A stretch of 64,000 nt of DNA, from positions 1-64,000 of the forward strand of contig NZ_JAVRIC010000020.1 of the NCBI RefSeq assembly GCF_031846245.1, in the 5' to 3' direction. The notes beneath the pieces were generated by a model that saw nothing but the letters and a program-made list of their open reading frames with translations, was not told where the DNA came from and made no database searches. This DNA comes from Banduia mediterranea. GTDB taxonomy: Bacteria > Pseudomonadota > Gammaproteobacteria > Nevskiales > Nevskiaceae. Both the position numbers and the translations under genes were made by a program. This document shows positions 9,587 to 20,341 of this stretch, piece by piece (within the stretch, counting starts at the first letter, position 1; every line of letters starts with the position of its first letter).

Positions 9587-11517
9587 GGCGCCAGTGTCCT
9601 GAGCCAGTCCTGAGCTTCCTGCGAGCTGTTCACCCGGGTCATCGGTGGCAGACTGTCGAGCACCGTCCGACCATAACCGCGCGTACGCAGGCGTGGATCG
9701 CCCAGCACCAGCAGGCCGAGATCGGTCTGATCACGGATCAGGCGCCCGCTGCCCTGTCGCAGCGCCACGATCGCTGCGGGCAGCTGCAATTGCATGAACG
9801 GCTGACCACCGGACTGACGCAGGGCATTGATCCGCGCATCGAACACCGGATCGCCCGGCGCCGCGAACGGCAGGCGGTCGATCGCCACCAGGCGCAGGGC
9901 AGAACCGCGCACATCCACGCCTTCCCAGAAACTGGCGGCGCCCACCAGCACGGCGCGCCCCGATTCCGAGAAGCCCTCCAACAAGGTGGCGCGGTCGTTC
10001 TCGCCCTGCACGAACAAGGGGAAGCAGGTCTCGCGCTGCAGGCGCTGCGCCACCCGCTTGAGCGCGCGATGGCTCGTGCACAGCACGAAGGCTCCGCCCT
10101 GGGAGGCTTCGAGCAGGGGCAGCAAGGTGTCGACGAAGGCGTCGGTGAATGTGGGGTCGTTCGGGTCCGGCAAACCCTGCGGCAGCCACATGCGCGATTG
10201 CCGTGCGTAATCGAACGGGCTTTCCAGCTGCACTTTCTCGGCGTCGTCGAGCCCCAGCGTCCCGGTGAAATGCGAGAAATCGCCGCCGGCAGCGAGTGTC
10301 GCCGAGGTATAGACCCAGGACGTGGCCTGGGCCGAAACGGCCGTGGCATATCGGGATTCCACGCGAATCGGCGTGGTGTGTAGCGCCCCGCCATTATTCA
10401 GCGGCTCCACCCAACGCACGCTGTCGTTCTCGCGCTGGTCCAGAAACTCGGCGAGCCGGCGCTGTGCGTCGGCCGTGCGGTCGCGCGCCGCAGCCACGCC
10501 CTGGGCGCGATCCGCAATCAAATCGAGTGCGACGAACAGTTGCGCCAGCGCCTCCTCGACCTGGACCAGCGCCTCGCCGGCACCGCCTACGCGCCGGTAG
10601 GCCGCCGCCGTGGTGCGCGCCGATACGTTCAGGAATACGCGCTCCAGCGCCACCGCCGCGTCGGTCACCGCGGCGGTGGCGTCGGCCGCGTCCGGCACGT
10701 CGCCCAGCTCCGAGAGTTCGCGCGCGGTATCGCGCGACAGGTCCAGCAGTTGTCGCGTCGACAGACGCGAACCAAAGAAGCGCAGCGCCAATTCGGGAAC
10801 CTGATGCGCTTCGTCGACGATGACCGCGTCGGCGCCCGGCAGGATCTGCCCAAAGCCCTCCTGCTTGAGCACGAAATCGGCGAACAGCAGATGATGGTTG
10901 ACCACGACCACGTCGGCCGACGCGGCGTTGCGGCGCGCGTGCACCACATGACAGCGCTCGAAATCCGGACAACGCGCGCCGAGGCAGTTTTCCACGGTGG
11001 AGGTGATGCGCGGTACCAGCGGATCGGCCTCGTCGCCGAATCCGAGTTCGGCGATTTCGCCGCTGCTGGTCGCGGACAGCCATTGCCGGACACGCATCAG
11101 GCGTTCGATCTCCGCGCCATTGCGGGCATCGTTCAGGGCCCGCTTGCTGCGGTAGATACAGGCGTAGTTGCCGCGCCCCTTGAGCAGCGCGCGCCGCACC
11201 GGTACGCCCAGCGCCTCCGCGACGCGTGGCAGGTCACGATGAAACAGCTGGTCCTGCAGGTTCTTGGTGCCTGTCGAAATCACCACGCGGCGTCCGGCCA
11301 GCAGGGCTGGAACCAGATAGGCGAAAGTCTTGCCGGTACCGGTTCCGGCCTCGACCACCAGCGTGCCGCCGCGATCCAGGGTGCGTGCCACGGCACCGGC
11401 CATGGCGACCTGAGCCGGACGCGCGGAAAAACCTTCGATGGCCGCCGCCAGCGCGCCGGCTTCGGCGAACGCCTGGACCGCCCGCTGCTCCAGAGGCACG
11501 GCATCACGCCCGTTCAC
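9583..11517 (-). CDS. yoaA: YoaA/DinG-type XPD-like ATP-dependent DNA helicase
   Basis: The 644-residue superfamily-2 helicase has Walker A EAGTGTGKT (about residues 57-65) and a DEAH box in V-I-V-D-E-A-H. Its iron-sulfur cluster cysteines lie in NYAC and E-N-C-L-G-A-R-C-P-D-F-E-R-C. Helicase motifs V-VI follow near the end (F-W-E-G-V-D-V-R-G, R-Q-G-S-G-R-L-I-R). Length and the link to tsaB fit YoaA better than the larger E. coli DinG. The start is a GTG at 11517 preceded by GGGG. It probably unwinds 5'-tailed DNA during repair of damaged forks. Confidence 0.9.
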   Translation of the reverse strand: MNGRDAVPLEQRAVQAFAEAGALAAAIEGFSARPAQVAMAGAVARTLDRGGTLVVEAGTGTGKTFAYLVPALLAGRRVVISTGTKNLQDQLFHRDLPRVAEALGVPVRRALLKGRGNYACIYRSKRALNDARNGAEIERLMRVRQWLSATSSGEIAELGFGDEADPLVPRITSTVENCLGARCPDFERCHVVHARRNAASADVVVVNHHLLFADFVLKQEGFGQILPGADAVIVDEAHQVPELALRFFGSRLSTRQLLDLSRDTARELSELGDVPDAADATAAVTDAAVALERVFLNVSARTTAAAYRRVGGAGEALVQVEEALAQLFVALDLIADRAQGVAAARDRTADAQRRLAEFLDQRENDSVRWVEPLNNGGALHTTPIRVESRYATAVSAQATSWVYTSATLAAGGDFSHFTGTLGLDDAEKVQLESPFDYARQSRMWLPQGLPDPNDPTFTDAFVDTLLPLLEASQGGAFVLCTSHRALKRVAQRLQRETCFPLFVQGENDRATLLEGFSESGRAVLVGAASFWEGVDVRGSALRLVAIDRLPFAAPGDPVFDARINALRQSGGQPFMQLQLPAAIVALRQGSGRLIRDQTDLGLLVLGDPRLRTRGYGRTVLDSLPPMTRVNSSQEAQDWLRTLAP

Positions 11518-11567
11518 GACAGCCCCGGCGTCGCCGCTGTGGTCCGCGGTGTCGATGGAGCCGCCTT

Positions 11568-12152
11568 TCAGGACGACGGCAGCATGCGCGCGATTTCACC
11601 GGCCTTGGCCCGTGCGGCGCTGGCGCCACCGGCGTCACCCAGCTGTTCCCGGGCCGCAGCGATCACTTGCCACAGGTCCTGGTCGATGTAGGGATTGCCG
11701 CGTGAGTAGGCACTGGCGCGCTGGGCCGTGGCCTCGGCGTCCTGCGCCTGGTCCTGGGCCAGCTGGGTCTTCGCCAGCTCCAGCCAGACGAACGGATTGC
11801 GCGGTTCGATGCGGCGTGCCCGGTCCAGCGTGGCGGCGGCGACATCGCCATTGCCGGCATCGCGCTGTGCCTGCGCCTGCTGGATCAAGGCCATCACCGC
11901 CGGGCCGCTGACTTCGGTGGCACTGCGCGGGAAATTCTGTACCGGCGGCTGCGCGGGCTGCTGCGGAAGCTCGACGCCGCCCTCGCTGCCCGGCTCGGGC
12001 GGCCAGCTTGGGTAGACCGGCGCGTTGGGATCGTCCGGACGCGGTTGCGGCCAGTCCTGGCGTGGCTGCCGCGTCGTGGTGCAGGCCGCGAGCCCGCACA
12101 GCAGCAGGCTGATCAGCGGCCAATACAGGCCGCGTCGGTAAGTTCGACTCAT
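11568..12152 (-). CDS. TPR-containing outer-membrane lipoprotein downstream of PBP1b
   Basis: The start is the ATG at 12152, which overlaps the PBP1b stop by 4 nt; the longer frame to 12173 lacks this coupling. The 194-residue product has a signal peptide with lipobox L-A-A-C, a Pro-rich linker (residues about 30-75), then two to three TPR-like helices (AAATLDRARRIEPRNPFVWL). Position and architecture recall lipoproteins that assist bifunctional penicillin-binding proteins, such as LpoB in E. coli or TPR lipoprotein LbcA/LpoA types. There is no clear sequence match to those, so partnership with PBP1b is inference from coupling. Confidence 0.75.
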   Translation of the reverse strand: MSRTYRRGLYWPLISLLLCGLAACTTTRQPRQDWPQPRPDDPNAPVYPSWPPEPGSEGGVELPQQPAQPPVQNFPRSATEVSGPAVMALIQQAQAQRDAGNGDVAAATLDRARRIEPRNPFVWLELAKTQLAQDQAQDAEATAQRASAYSRGNPYIDQDLWQVIAAAREQLGDAGGASAARAKAGEIARMLPSS

Positions 12153-14467
12153 CTGAATATGTCTCGAAACCACTGTAGCGCTCCAGGCCGGTAGGCATTG
12201 GCGCAGGGGGCGTAGTCTTCCGGCGAATAATCCGCGACGAAGGGTACCGCAATCGGATTCATGCAGCCCTCGTCGGCACGCAAACCGCTCTGCGGTTCGA
12301 CCAGCACGGTCTCGACCTTGGACGGCGGCAGCGGATCGAAGCTGGACACGCGCAGATCGCTCATCACCTGTGACCAGATCGGCAAGGCGCCGCTGCTGCC
12401 GGACAGGCCGGTGGATTTGTTGTCGTCGCGCCCCACCCAGATCACCGTGGCGCGGTCGCCGCCGTAGCCGGCGAACCAGGCATCACGGTAATCGTCGGTG
12501 GTGCCGCTCTTGCCGGCCAGCCGCGTCGCGGGCGAAATCACGTTGTAGGCACTGGCGCCGGTGCCGAAGATCATCACCTGCTCCATCGCCCAGTTGAGCA
12601 GGAACACCGGCGCATCCGGCAGCGCGGTCTTGCCGCGCAGCGGATAGCGATTGAGCGGCTCGCCGTCGACCGTGGTCACATCTCGAATCGCCGTCAGCGG
12701 GTACTGATAACCACCGTTGCCGATCGTGGCATACATCTGCGCCACGTCGATCGCCGGAATCTCCGCCGCGCCGAGCATGATCGACGGCAGCGGCGTCATC
12801 GTACCGGGATAGCCCGCAGCCTCGAACATCCTGGCCACCTTGTCCACACCGATGTCGAGGCCCACCTTCACCGTGGCGAGGTTGTAGCTCTTGGCGAGTC
12901 CGAGATACAGCGGAAACACGCCGTGCAGCTCATGATCGTAATTCTGCGGCGTCCAGATGGAGCCATTCGGCAGCTTCAGCGACACCGGCTGCTCGTCCAC
13001 CGGCGTCAGCAGGTTGTAGCGCCCGGGTTCGGACAGCGCCGCCAGGTAGACAAAGGGTTTGGCCAGAGAGCCGATCGGACGGCGTGCGTCCAGCGCACGA
13101 TTGAATCCGGCATAGTGCGAATAGCGCCCGCCGACCAGGGCCTGCACCTCTCCGCCTTCCAGGCTCACGACCACACCAGCGCCCTGCAGCGAGTCTTCAA
13201 CCATCTTGCGGCTCGTTTCGATCCGGTCCAGCCCTTCAGTCATGCGTCTTTCCAGGGATTCCTGGGCGCGCGGGTCCAGTGTGGTGAAGATGCGCAGACC
13301 TTCGCTGAGCAGATCCTCGTCCTGATAGTCACGACGCAGTTGTCGCTTCACCAGCTCGATGAACGCAGGGAAACGCTCGACGCCGCCCTTGACGCCGGTA
13401 ACGCCCAAGGGCTTTTCCAGACCAGTCTGGTATTCGGCCTCGTCGATGTAGCCCGCATCGCGGAACAGGTGCAGCACCAGCGCGCGACGCGCCTTGGCCC
13501 GTTCCGGATTGCGCCGCGGGTTGTAGTACGAAGCGCCCTTGGCGAGTCCGATCAGCAGCGCGATCTCGTGCGACTGCAACTCCGACAGTGGCTTGTTGAA
13601 ATAGAAGCGGCTGGCCAGGCCGAAGCCGTGAATCGCACGGTCGCCGTCCTGCCCCAGAAAAATCTCGTTGAGATAGGCCTCCAGAATCTGATCCTTGCTG
13701 TAGTGCGCCTCCAGCAATAGCGACATCAGGGCCTCATTGGCCTTGCGCGCCCAGGTCTGATCCAGCGTCAGAAAGAAATTGCGCACCAACTGCTGAGTGA
13801 TGGTGCTGCCCCCCTGCACCACCCGCCCTGCACGCAGGTTGGCGAGCGCGGCGCGACTGATGCCGCGAATCGAGATGCCGTGATGTTGGTAGAAATGCTG
13901 GTCCTCGACCAGCACCAGACCCTTGGGCAGCAGTTCCGGCACATCCGCGATCCTGACCAGTACACGATCTTCGCCGTGCGCCGGATGGATGCTGCCGATC
14001 AGCAGGGGATCGAGGCGCGCGATCACGCGCGGACTCGGCGCGCCGGGCTCCAGGATTTCGCTGATCGAGTGGCCCGAAAACCGGACGGAAAGACGGGACG
14101 AAGGCTGCGCGCCATCCCAGAAGCGAAAGGCGCGCGTGACCAGATCGATGGTCGAACCGGACACCGAGAATGTTCCGGGGCCGGCGGCGTCCGAGACAGG
14201 ACGGTAACCGAGACGCCCCAACTCTCGCTGCAGCATCGCCGCGTCCACCCGCAGGCCGGGATACAGCTCCAGCGGCGCGGCGTAGACCTGTGCCGGCAAG
14301 GCCCAGCGTGCGCCGGCGAAGCGTGTCCGCACCACATGATCGAGCTGAACCAGATAGTAGGAGAACGCCGCGAGCGCAGCGCACAGGGCGAGAACAAAAG
14401 CGATCAGAAAGCCGCGGCGAACGCGAAACCAGCCGCGAAGCGGGGACCGGGATGAGGATTTGCGCAT
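12149..14467 (-). CDS. mrcB: Bifunctional peptidoglycan synthase PBP1b
   Basis: The 772-residue protein has a short cytoplasmic tail, one transmembrane helix (G-F-L-I-A-F-V-L-A-L-C-A), a UB2H-like domain (about 60-150) and a GT51 transglycosylase. The GT51 domain has catalytic Glu in V-E-D-Q-H-F-Y-Q-H-H-G and the GGSTITQQL block. The transpeptidase carries S-L-A-K (SxxK), S-Y-N and K-S-G-T-T. It polymerises lipid II and crosslinks strands in the periplasm. The start at MRKSSS (14467) was chosen because the frame upstream is not protein-like and would overlap a divergent decayed gene. No strong ribosome site is visible. It is coupled to the lipoprotein downstream. Confidence 0.93.
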   Translation of the reverse strand: MRKSSSRSPLRGWFRVRRGFLIAFVLALCAALAAFSYYLVQLDHVVRTRFAGARWALPAQVYAAPLELYPGLRVDAAMLQRELGRLGYRPVSDAAGPGTFSVSGSTIDLVTRAFRFWDGAQPSSRLSVRFSGHSISEILEPGAPSPRVIARLDPLLIGSIHPAHGEDRVLVRIADVPELLPKGLVLVEDQHFYQHHGISIRGISRAALANLRAGRVVQGGSTITQQLVRNFFLTLDQTWARKANEALMSLLLEAHYSKDQILEAYLNEIFLGQDGDRAIHGFGLASRFYFNKPLSELQSHEIALLIGLAKGASYYNPRRNPERAKARRALVLHLFRDAGYIDEAEYQTGLEKPLGVTGVKGGVERFPAFIELVKRQLRRDYQDEDLLSEGLRIFTTLDPRAQESLERRMTEGLDRIETSRKMVEDSLQGAGVVVSLEGGEVQALVGGRYSHYAGFNRALDARRPIGSLAKPFVYLAALSEPGRYNLLTPVDEQPVSLKLPNGSIWTPQNYDHELHGVFPLYLGLAKSYNLATVKVGLDIGVDKVARMFEAAGYPGTMTPLPSIMLGAAEIPAIDVAQMYATIGNGGYQYPLTAIRDVTTVDGEPLNRYPLRGKTALPDAPVFLLNWAMEQVMIFGTGASAYNVISPATRLAGKSGTTDDYRDAWFAGYGGDRATVIWVGRDDNKSTGLSGSSGALPIWSQVMSDLRVSSFDPLPPSKVETVLVEPQSGLRADEGCMNPIAVPFVADYSPEDYAPCANAYRPGALQWFRDIFR

Positions 14468-14482
14468 GGGTGCGCAATGATA

Positions 14483-15136
14483 ATGAAATTGGCTCGCAGC
14501 CGCGCAGTCAGCGGCGGAGTTGGGCCTGTGTACTTCGGCGTCACCGCTGCCTTCCTGCTCAACAACTGGAACGCGGGACGCCAGCAACAGCATCGCGCCC
14601 TGGAATACCCGTAAGGCTTCGCGCAGGATCTGGCCAGTGATCGCCAGCCACTCGAACAGCTGCTTCCGAGCCTGGATACCAGGCTGAAGGCGTTGGACAG
14701 CTTGATTTTCGCTCCAGACGAGCCAACTCCATGAACGCCGGAGCAAGCCTTCGACGTCTTTCGCTACATCGTCGCGAATGTGGTCACGGTTCCCACACGA
14801 GGCACCCACGAAACGCTGCGCAACAGCGGCAGCCTGTCGCTGATCAGCGACTACGCGCTACGTGCAACGCTGGTGGAGTACTACGAGCAGCTTTCGCGGG
14901 CCGAAAACAAGGTCGACCTGCTGCAGGACTGGACCTTGAACCGGGTGATGCCGTTCGCCGATCCCGAAGCGATGTCCGGCCCAGGCTTGCGCAATCTGGC
15001 GCTGTCCCGGTCCTTGCTGCAACAGCAGCGCGGTGCCTATCGCGAACTGCTCGACGCGAACCGGCACACCGCCGATGCGGTCGCAGCCGCGCTGCCCAAG
15101 TCGCAGCGCTCAGCCGACACCGAACACCAGGAGTAG
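14483..15136 (+). pseudogene. Decayed membrane-protein gene with two in-frame stops (DUF6090-like)
   Basis: A single plus-strand frame starting at ATG 14483 reads as protein throughout: a membrane segment (V-Y-F-G-V-T-A-A-F-L-L-N-N-W-N), then helical sequence ending near 15136. It is interrupted by TAA at 14612-14614 and TGA at 14732-14734, with no frameshift needed. The NNWN-A-G-R-Q-Q-Q start and the block L-R-N-S-G-S-L-S-L-I-S-D-Y-A-L-R resemble small single-helix proteins of the DUF6090 type; the family name is tentative. The last 27 nt overlap the convergent DUF445 gene. A 118-residue remnant could start at GTG 14780 but lacks the membrane anchor. Confidence 0.65.
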
Positions 15137-16363
15137 TTGCGCAAAGCCGGCCATGCAGCCGAGCGCGGCACCGACCAGGATCAGCTTCATCTCGTCTTCC
15201 TTGAAGCACGGCCGCAGCAGGTCCTGAAACTCCTCGGCCGGAAGCTGCTGCATGCGCCCCTGAATCAAGGAGCCGACCACGGCCGCGCGTTCGTGCGCGA
15301 ACGCGTCATTGTTGAACGGCAGCGAGGCCTCGGCCAGCGCCTTGTCGCCAACCGATTCGCGAATCTCGGCGAAACGGCTCGGCCCCAGCGTGGTCTGGAC
15401 CAGCAGTTTCATGGTGCCGCTGAGCGCACCGGCCACGCCGTCCACCAGCGGACGCATGTGGCGTCGCACGATCGCGGCAGTACGTTCCGATTGCGGCCCC
15501 TGCAGCATTGATTCGATCAGGCGGCGCAGCGTGACGATGTCCTCGACCATGATCCGGCAGAACGATTCGGAGACCGCGTCCTGGCGCTTGAGGAACAGTC
15601 CCTGGATGCGCAGGGGCCCGAGCCGGATCGGATTGAGCGGACGGAAGATCAGGTTCAGCGCGATCCAGTTGGTGGCGTAGCCCACCACCACGCCGCCGAT
15701 CGGCAGGGTCCACCACACCGGAAACAGGAACCACTGCAACATCTGCAACAAGCCGAAAAAGCCACCAAAAAACCAACCGGAATGAACCAGAAAGCGGAAC
15801 TCGGTCTGACCGCACTCCCAGAACACGCGGTTGAGCAGTTCCTTGTTCTTTTCAAGGTGATCCTCGACCAGGGTTTTCACATCCACCAGATGGTCGACAT
15901 TGAGCGCAATGTCCTGCATCAGGTCGTCGATCAGGTGTGGCAGTTTGGCGCGCACGCGCACCCGCGTCATGCGACGCAGCGGGTCCGGCAGATTCGACCA
16001 CAGCACCGGATGGTGCGCGATCATCATTTCATCGGTCCAGGCGTCCAGCAGCGGATCGACTTCCTCGATGATGTGCTCGGCGACCAGTCGCGGATCCATG
16101 ACCTCGATGATCTCACGCATCGAGATCAGCTTGCTCAGGATCGACTGTACCGCCAGACCCGCCATGCGCCGCGCCTTGGACGGGATGATGCCCTGCCAGC
16201 CGAGCGGCAGCGGCCCGATATGCACGCCCCAGAAATCCAGCGGGTAAAAGGTCATGCGCACCGCGAGCCAGTTGGTCGACCAGCCCACGAAGGCCGCGAC
16301 GAACGGAATCGAGATGATCTTCAACCCGTCCTGATGCGCCAATACCGCGTCGACGATGCTCAT
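15110..16363 (-). CDS. DUF445 family inner-membrane protein
   Basis: The 417-residue protein matches DUF445 (YjiN/YheB-type). It has an N-terminal membrane helix with W-S-T-N-W-L-A-V-R-M-T-F-Y-P, a second similar block in the middle (Y-A-T-N-W-I-A-L-N-L-I-F-R-P), long amphipathic helices between, and a C-terminal helix (L-I-L-V-G-A-A-L-G-C-M-A-G-F). The internal duplication of the T-N-W motif is a hallmark of the family. Its function is not known. It follows serS after a 124-nt gap on the same strand and converges with the decayed gene. Confidence 0.85.
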   Translation of the reverse strand: MSIVDAVLAHQDGLKIISIPFVAAFVGWSTNWLAVRMTFYPLDFWGVHIGPLPLGWQGIIPSKARRMAGLAVQSILSKLISMREIIEVMDPRLVAEHIIEEVDPLLDAWTDEMMIAHHPVLWSNLPDPLRRMTRVRVRAKLPHLIDDLMQDIALNVDHLVDVKTLVEDHLEKNKELLNRVFWECGQTEFRFLVHSGWFFGGFFGLLQMLQWFLFPVWWTLPIGGVVVGYATNWIALNLIFRPLNPIRLGPLRIQGLFLKRQDAVSESFCRIMVEDIVTLRRLIESMLQGPQSERTAAIVRRHMRPLVDGVAGALSGTMKLLVQTTLGPSRFAEIRESVGDKALAEASLPFNNDAFAHERAAVVGSLIQGRMQQLPAEEFQDLLRPCFKEDEMKLILVGAALGCMAGFAQLLLVFGVG

Positions 16364-16468
16364 GCGCGCGCGACCGCCCGGGCACAGGCGTCGTTAGTGC
16401 CGGCACCTGCGCCAAAGTGTCTACACCGACCCTCCCCCATCTCACGCCTCCCGGATTCGCCCGTCATC

Positions 16469-16486
16469 GTCGGCCCCAGGGCCGAC
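16469..16486 (-). terminator. Perfect hairpin immediately after serS
   Basis: An 8-bp perfect inverted repeat (GTCGGCCC/GGGCCGAC) with almost no loop begins 1 nt past the serS stop. No T tract follows on the minus strand, so it is at best a weak intrinsic terminator or a 3'-end stabilising hairpin. Confidence 0.4.
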
Positions 16487-16487
16487 C

Positions 16488-17819
<1,332 letters not shown>

Positions 17820-17831
17820 TCACGCTTTCGC

Positions 17832-18227
17832 TCAACGCGCGATCCACAACCGCAGGCCATGCACGCTGGCCAGACCCAGCACCGTGGCCGCCAGCGAGCC
17901 CAGCACGTGAACGCCGATCAAAAGCATCGCGGCGCCGAACTGCTGGCGCAGCAACAGGCTGGTGGATTCGGCTGAGAAAGTGGAGAAAGTCGTCAGCCCG
18001 CCGAGGAATCCGGTGGTGATCATCAGCCGCGCCTCGGGTGACAGGCTGTGCAGTATCGGCAGCAGGCCCATTGCCACGCCCATCAAATAACCACCGATCA
18101 GGTTGGCCGCAAGCGTCCCCAGCGGCAGGGTGGCGATGATCGGGTTGAGCCACAGGCTCAGCGACCAGCGCAGACAGGCGCCCAGTGCGGCGCCGATGCC
18201 CACCACGAAAAATCCGAACAGGCTCAC
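17832..18227 (-). CDS. crcB: Fluoride efflux channel CrcB (Fluc)
   Basis: The protein has 131 residues and four membrane helices. Family marks are G-A-A-L-G-A-C-L-R-W near the start, N-L-I-G-G-Y-L-M-G in helix 2, and G-G-L-T-T-F-S-T-F in helix 3 (fluoride-coordinating Phe/Thr face). It forms a dual-topology dimer that exports F-. It starts at GTG 18227, sharing GTGA with the rarA stop. No crcB-type fluoride riboswitch is visible, since the gene is coupled to rarA rather than independently led. Confidence 0.93.
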   Translation of the reverse strand: MSLFGFFVVGIGAALGACLRWSLSLWLNPIIATLPLGTLAANLIGGYLMGVAMGLLPILHSLSPEARLMITTGFLGGLTTFSTFSAESTSLLLRQQFGAAMLLIGVHVLGSLAATVLGLASVHGLRLWIAR

Positions 18228-19573
18228 TTGGATTCCGGTCCTTTGCGCAGTTGCGCGAGTCGTTCGCCAATCTTGATTTCCAGGCCACGTGTCACCGGCT
18301 GGTAATACACCGTGCCCTCGATGCGTTCCGGCAGAAAGCTCTGCCCGGCGGCGACGGCGCCGGCCTCGTCGTGATCGTAACGGTAGCCCTTGCCGTAGCC
18401 GAGCCCCTTCATCAGTTTGGTCGGCGCATTGCGGATGTGCATCGGCACTTCCAGGCTGCCGTGCCGGTTCACATCATCGCGCGCGGCCTTGAACGCCGTA
18501 TAGACCGCATTGGACTTGGGTGCCACCGCGAGATACACCGCGACCTGCGCCAGCGCCAGATCGCCTTCCGGCGAACCCAGGCGCTCGTACGCGTCCCAGG
18601 CCTGAAGACACATTGGCAGCGCGCGCGGATCGGCCAGGCCGATGTCTTCGACCGCCATGCGCGTCAACCGGCGTGCGAGATAGCCGGCGTCCGCGCCGCC
18701 GTCGAGCATGCGCGAGAACCAGTACAGCGCGGCATCGGGATTGGAGCCGCGCACTGACTTATGCAGCGCCGAAATCTGATCGTAGAAATTGTCGCCGCCC
18801 TTGTCGAAGCGACGCATGCCGCGCCCCAGCAGACGGTCGAGCGCGGCCTCGTCCGCACCACCGCCGGCACGCAGCCATTCGCCCACGGTTTCCAGCAGCA
18901 CCAGCGAGCGCCGCGCGTCGCCGTCGGCGAGTTCGACAATGCGGCTCAGCCAGTCCTCGGGCACCTCCAGGCCGCCGAGACCCCGCTCCGCATCGTCGAG
19001 TGCACGCTGCAGGAGTCCGCGCAGATCCTCGGACGACAGGGTGTTGAGCACGAACACACGACCGCGCGACAACAAGGCGCTATTGAGTTCAAACGAAGGG
19101 TTTTCCGTGGTCGCACCGATCAGGATCAGGGTGCCGTCTTCGACATACGGCAGCAACGCATCCTGCTGGCTCTTGTTGAAGCGATGGATTTCGTCGATGA
19201 ACAGCACGGTACGCATCGGCGGCTGCGCCTGGCGCGCCAGCTGCGCCTTGGCCACGGCCTCACGGATGTCCTTGACGCCCGCCATCACAGCAGACAGCGT
19301 CAGGAACTGCGCATCCACGTGGCGCGCGACCACGCGCGCGAGCGTGGTCTTGCCGGTGCCGGGAGGGCCCCACAGGATCATCGACGGCGGCCGCCCGGCT
19401 TCCAGCAGCGCCCGCAGCGGCGCCGCTTTTCCGACCAGATGCGCCTGTCCGACAATCTCGTCCAGGCTGCGCGGGCGCATCCGTTCCGCCAGCGGCGCGG
19501 CGTCGAGCGTCGCGGCACTCACCGCGCTGCCATGCGTGGGCCTGGGGGGCGAGGTTTCCAGTTCGAGGGCCAT
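18224..19573 (-). CDS. rarA: Replication-associated recombination protein A (MgsA-type AAA+ ATPase)
   Basis: The 449-residue protein has Walker A GPPGTGKTTLA (near residue 70), Walker B F-I-D-E-I-H-R-F-N, sensor residues in G-A-T-T-E-N-P-S-F and the C-terminal tetramerisation domain (A-P-T-K-L-M-K-G-L-G-Y-G). It acts at stalled replication forks, as E. coli RarA does. The gene order ftsK-lolA-rarA-serS is widely conserved in gammaproteobacteria. Confidence 0.95.
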   Translation of the reverse strand: MALELETSPPRPTHGSAVSAATLDAAPLAERMRPRSLDEIVGQAHLVGKAAPLRALLEAGRPPSMILWGPPGTGKTTLARVVARHVDAQFLTLSAVMAGVKDIREAVAKAQLARQAQPPMRTVLFIDEIHRFNKSQQDALLPYVEDGTLILIGATTENPSFELNSALLSRGRVFVLNTLSSEDLRGLLQRALDDAERGLGGLEVPEDWLSRIVELADGDARRSLVLLETVGEWLRAGGGADEAALDRLLGRGMRRFDKGGDNFYDQISALHKSVRGSNPDAALYWFSRMLDGGADAGYLARRLTRMAVEDIGLADPRALPMCLQAWDAYERLGSPEGDLALAQVAVYLAVAPKSNAVYTAFKAARDDVNRHGSLEVPMHIRNAPTKLMKGLGYGKGYRYDHDEAGAVAAGQSFLPERIEGTVYYQPVTRGLEIKIGERLAQLRKGPESK

Positions 19574-19636
19574 CGCGAAAGTTTACGCGCTGTTCCCGCG
19601 ACGATCAGCGTTCCTGCGAAGCCTCGCCAAACTCGC

Positions 19637-20305
19637 TCAGCCGGCGTCGACGAGCTCCGCGTCGGCCGGCGGCGTGAACTGGAACTGCGCGGCGTCGATC
19701 GTCTGGTTGACGCTCAGATCGGTGAAGCGCACATCGGTCTGGCCGCCGAGCTGATCATGGAAACGCATGCGCACCGGCGCACCCTTGCGCAGCCACAGCT
19801 CGATCGATTTGAAATCGCTGTCGGTCTGAGTCGGCAGCAGCCGCACGTTTTGCAGGCCGTCACTGCGTCCGCCATCCTCGATCGTGAAGCTGTCCGACAG
19901 GCTGGCGCGCTGCGCCAGCAGTGCCGCCGGGGTTCCGCTCAGGGCCGCCTCGGCGGGACGGCGCGTGACCTGCGCCAAGTCCGGGTCGTAGACCCAGATC
20001 GATTCACCGTCACAGACCATGAGTTGCTCATACGGTGTGTCGTAGGTCCATCGGAATTTTCCGGGGCGCGACAGCGCCATGCTGCCGCTGGAACGTTGCA
20101 GCACTTCGCCCGAATCGTCGGTCTGCACCTGTTCGTAGTTGGCACTGAAGGTGCGCACGTCCTCGACGAAGCTGCGCAAGGCGCTTTCGGCCTCACTCGC
20201 ATGAACCGGCGCGGCACCAAACATCAGGCTCAGCAACACACCCAGCGTGGACAGCAATTTTCTATTCAAGGAGAAGCTCCGGAACATCGAAATGGGCGCG
20301 ATCAT
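19637..20305 (-). CDS. lolA: Outer-membrane lipoprotein carrier protein LolA
   Basis: The 222-residue periplasmic chaperone has a signal peptide ending in V-H-A. It shows the LolA start of the mature domain (L-R-S-F-V-E-D-V-R-T-F-S-A-N-Y-E-Q) and R-P-G-K-F-R-W-T-Y, with the Arg that gates the lipid-binding cavity. It shuttles lipoproteins from LolCDE to LolB. Either ATG 20305 or ATG 20287 may be the start; neither has a good ribosome site, and the shorter gives a more usual signal peptide. Confidence 0.93.
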   Translation of the reverse strand: MIAPISMFRSFSLNRKLLSTLGVLLSLMFGAAPVHASEAESALRSFVEDVRTFSANYEQVQTDDSGEVLQRSSGSMALSRPGKFRWTYDTPYEQLMVCDGESIWVYDPDLAQVTRRPAEAALSGTPAALLAQRASLSDSFTIEDGGRSDGLQNVRLLPTQTDSDFKSIELWLRKGAPVRMRFHDQLGGQTDVRFTDLSVNQTIDAAQFQFTPPADAELVDAG

Positions 20306-20341
20306 CGGATGCGGTACTGAACCGCCTATGAACCCGGTCCC

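Noticed and set aside
14731-15204. 157-residue plus-strand frame over the decayed gene
   Set aside because: Out of frame with the protein-like sequence; composition is Arg/Ser-rich noise.
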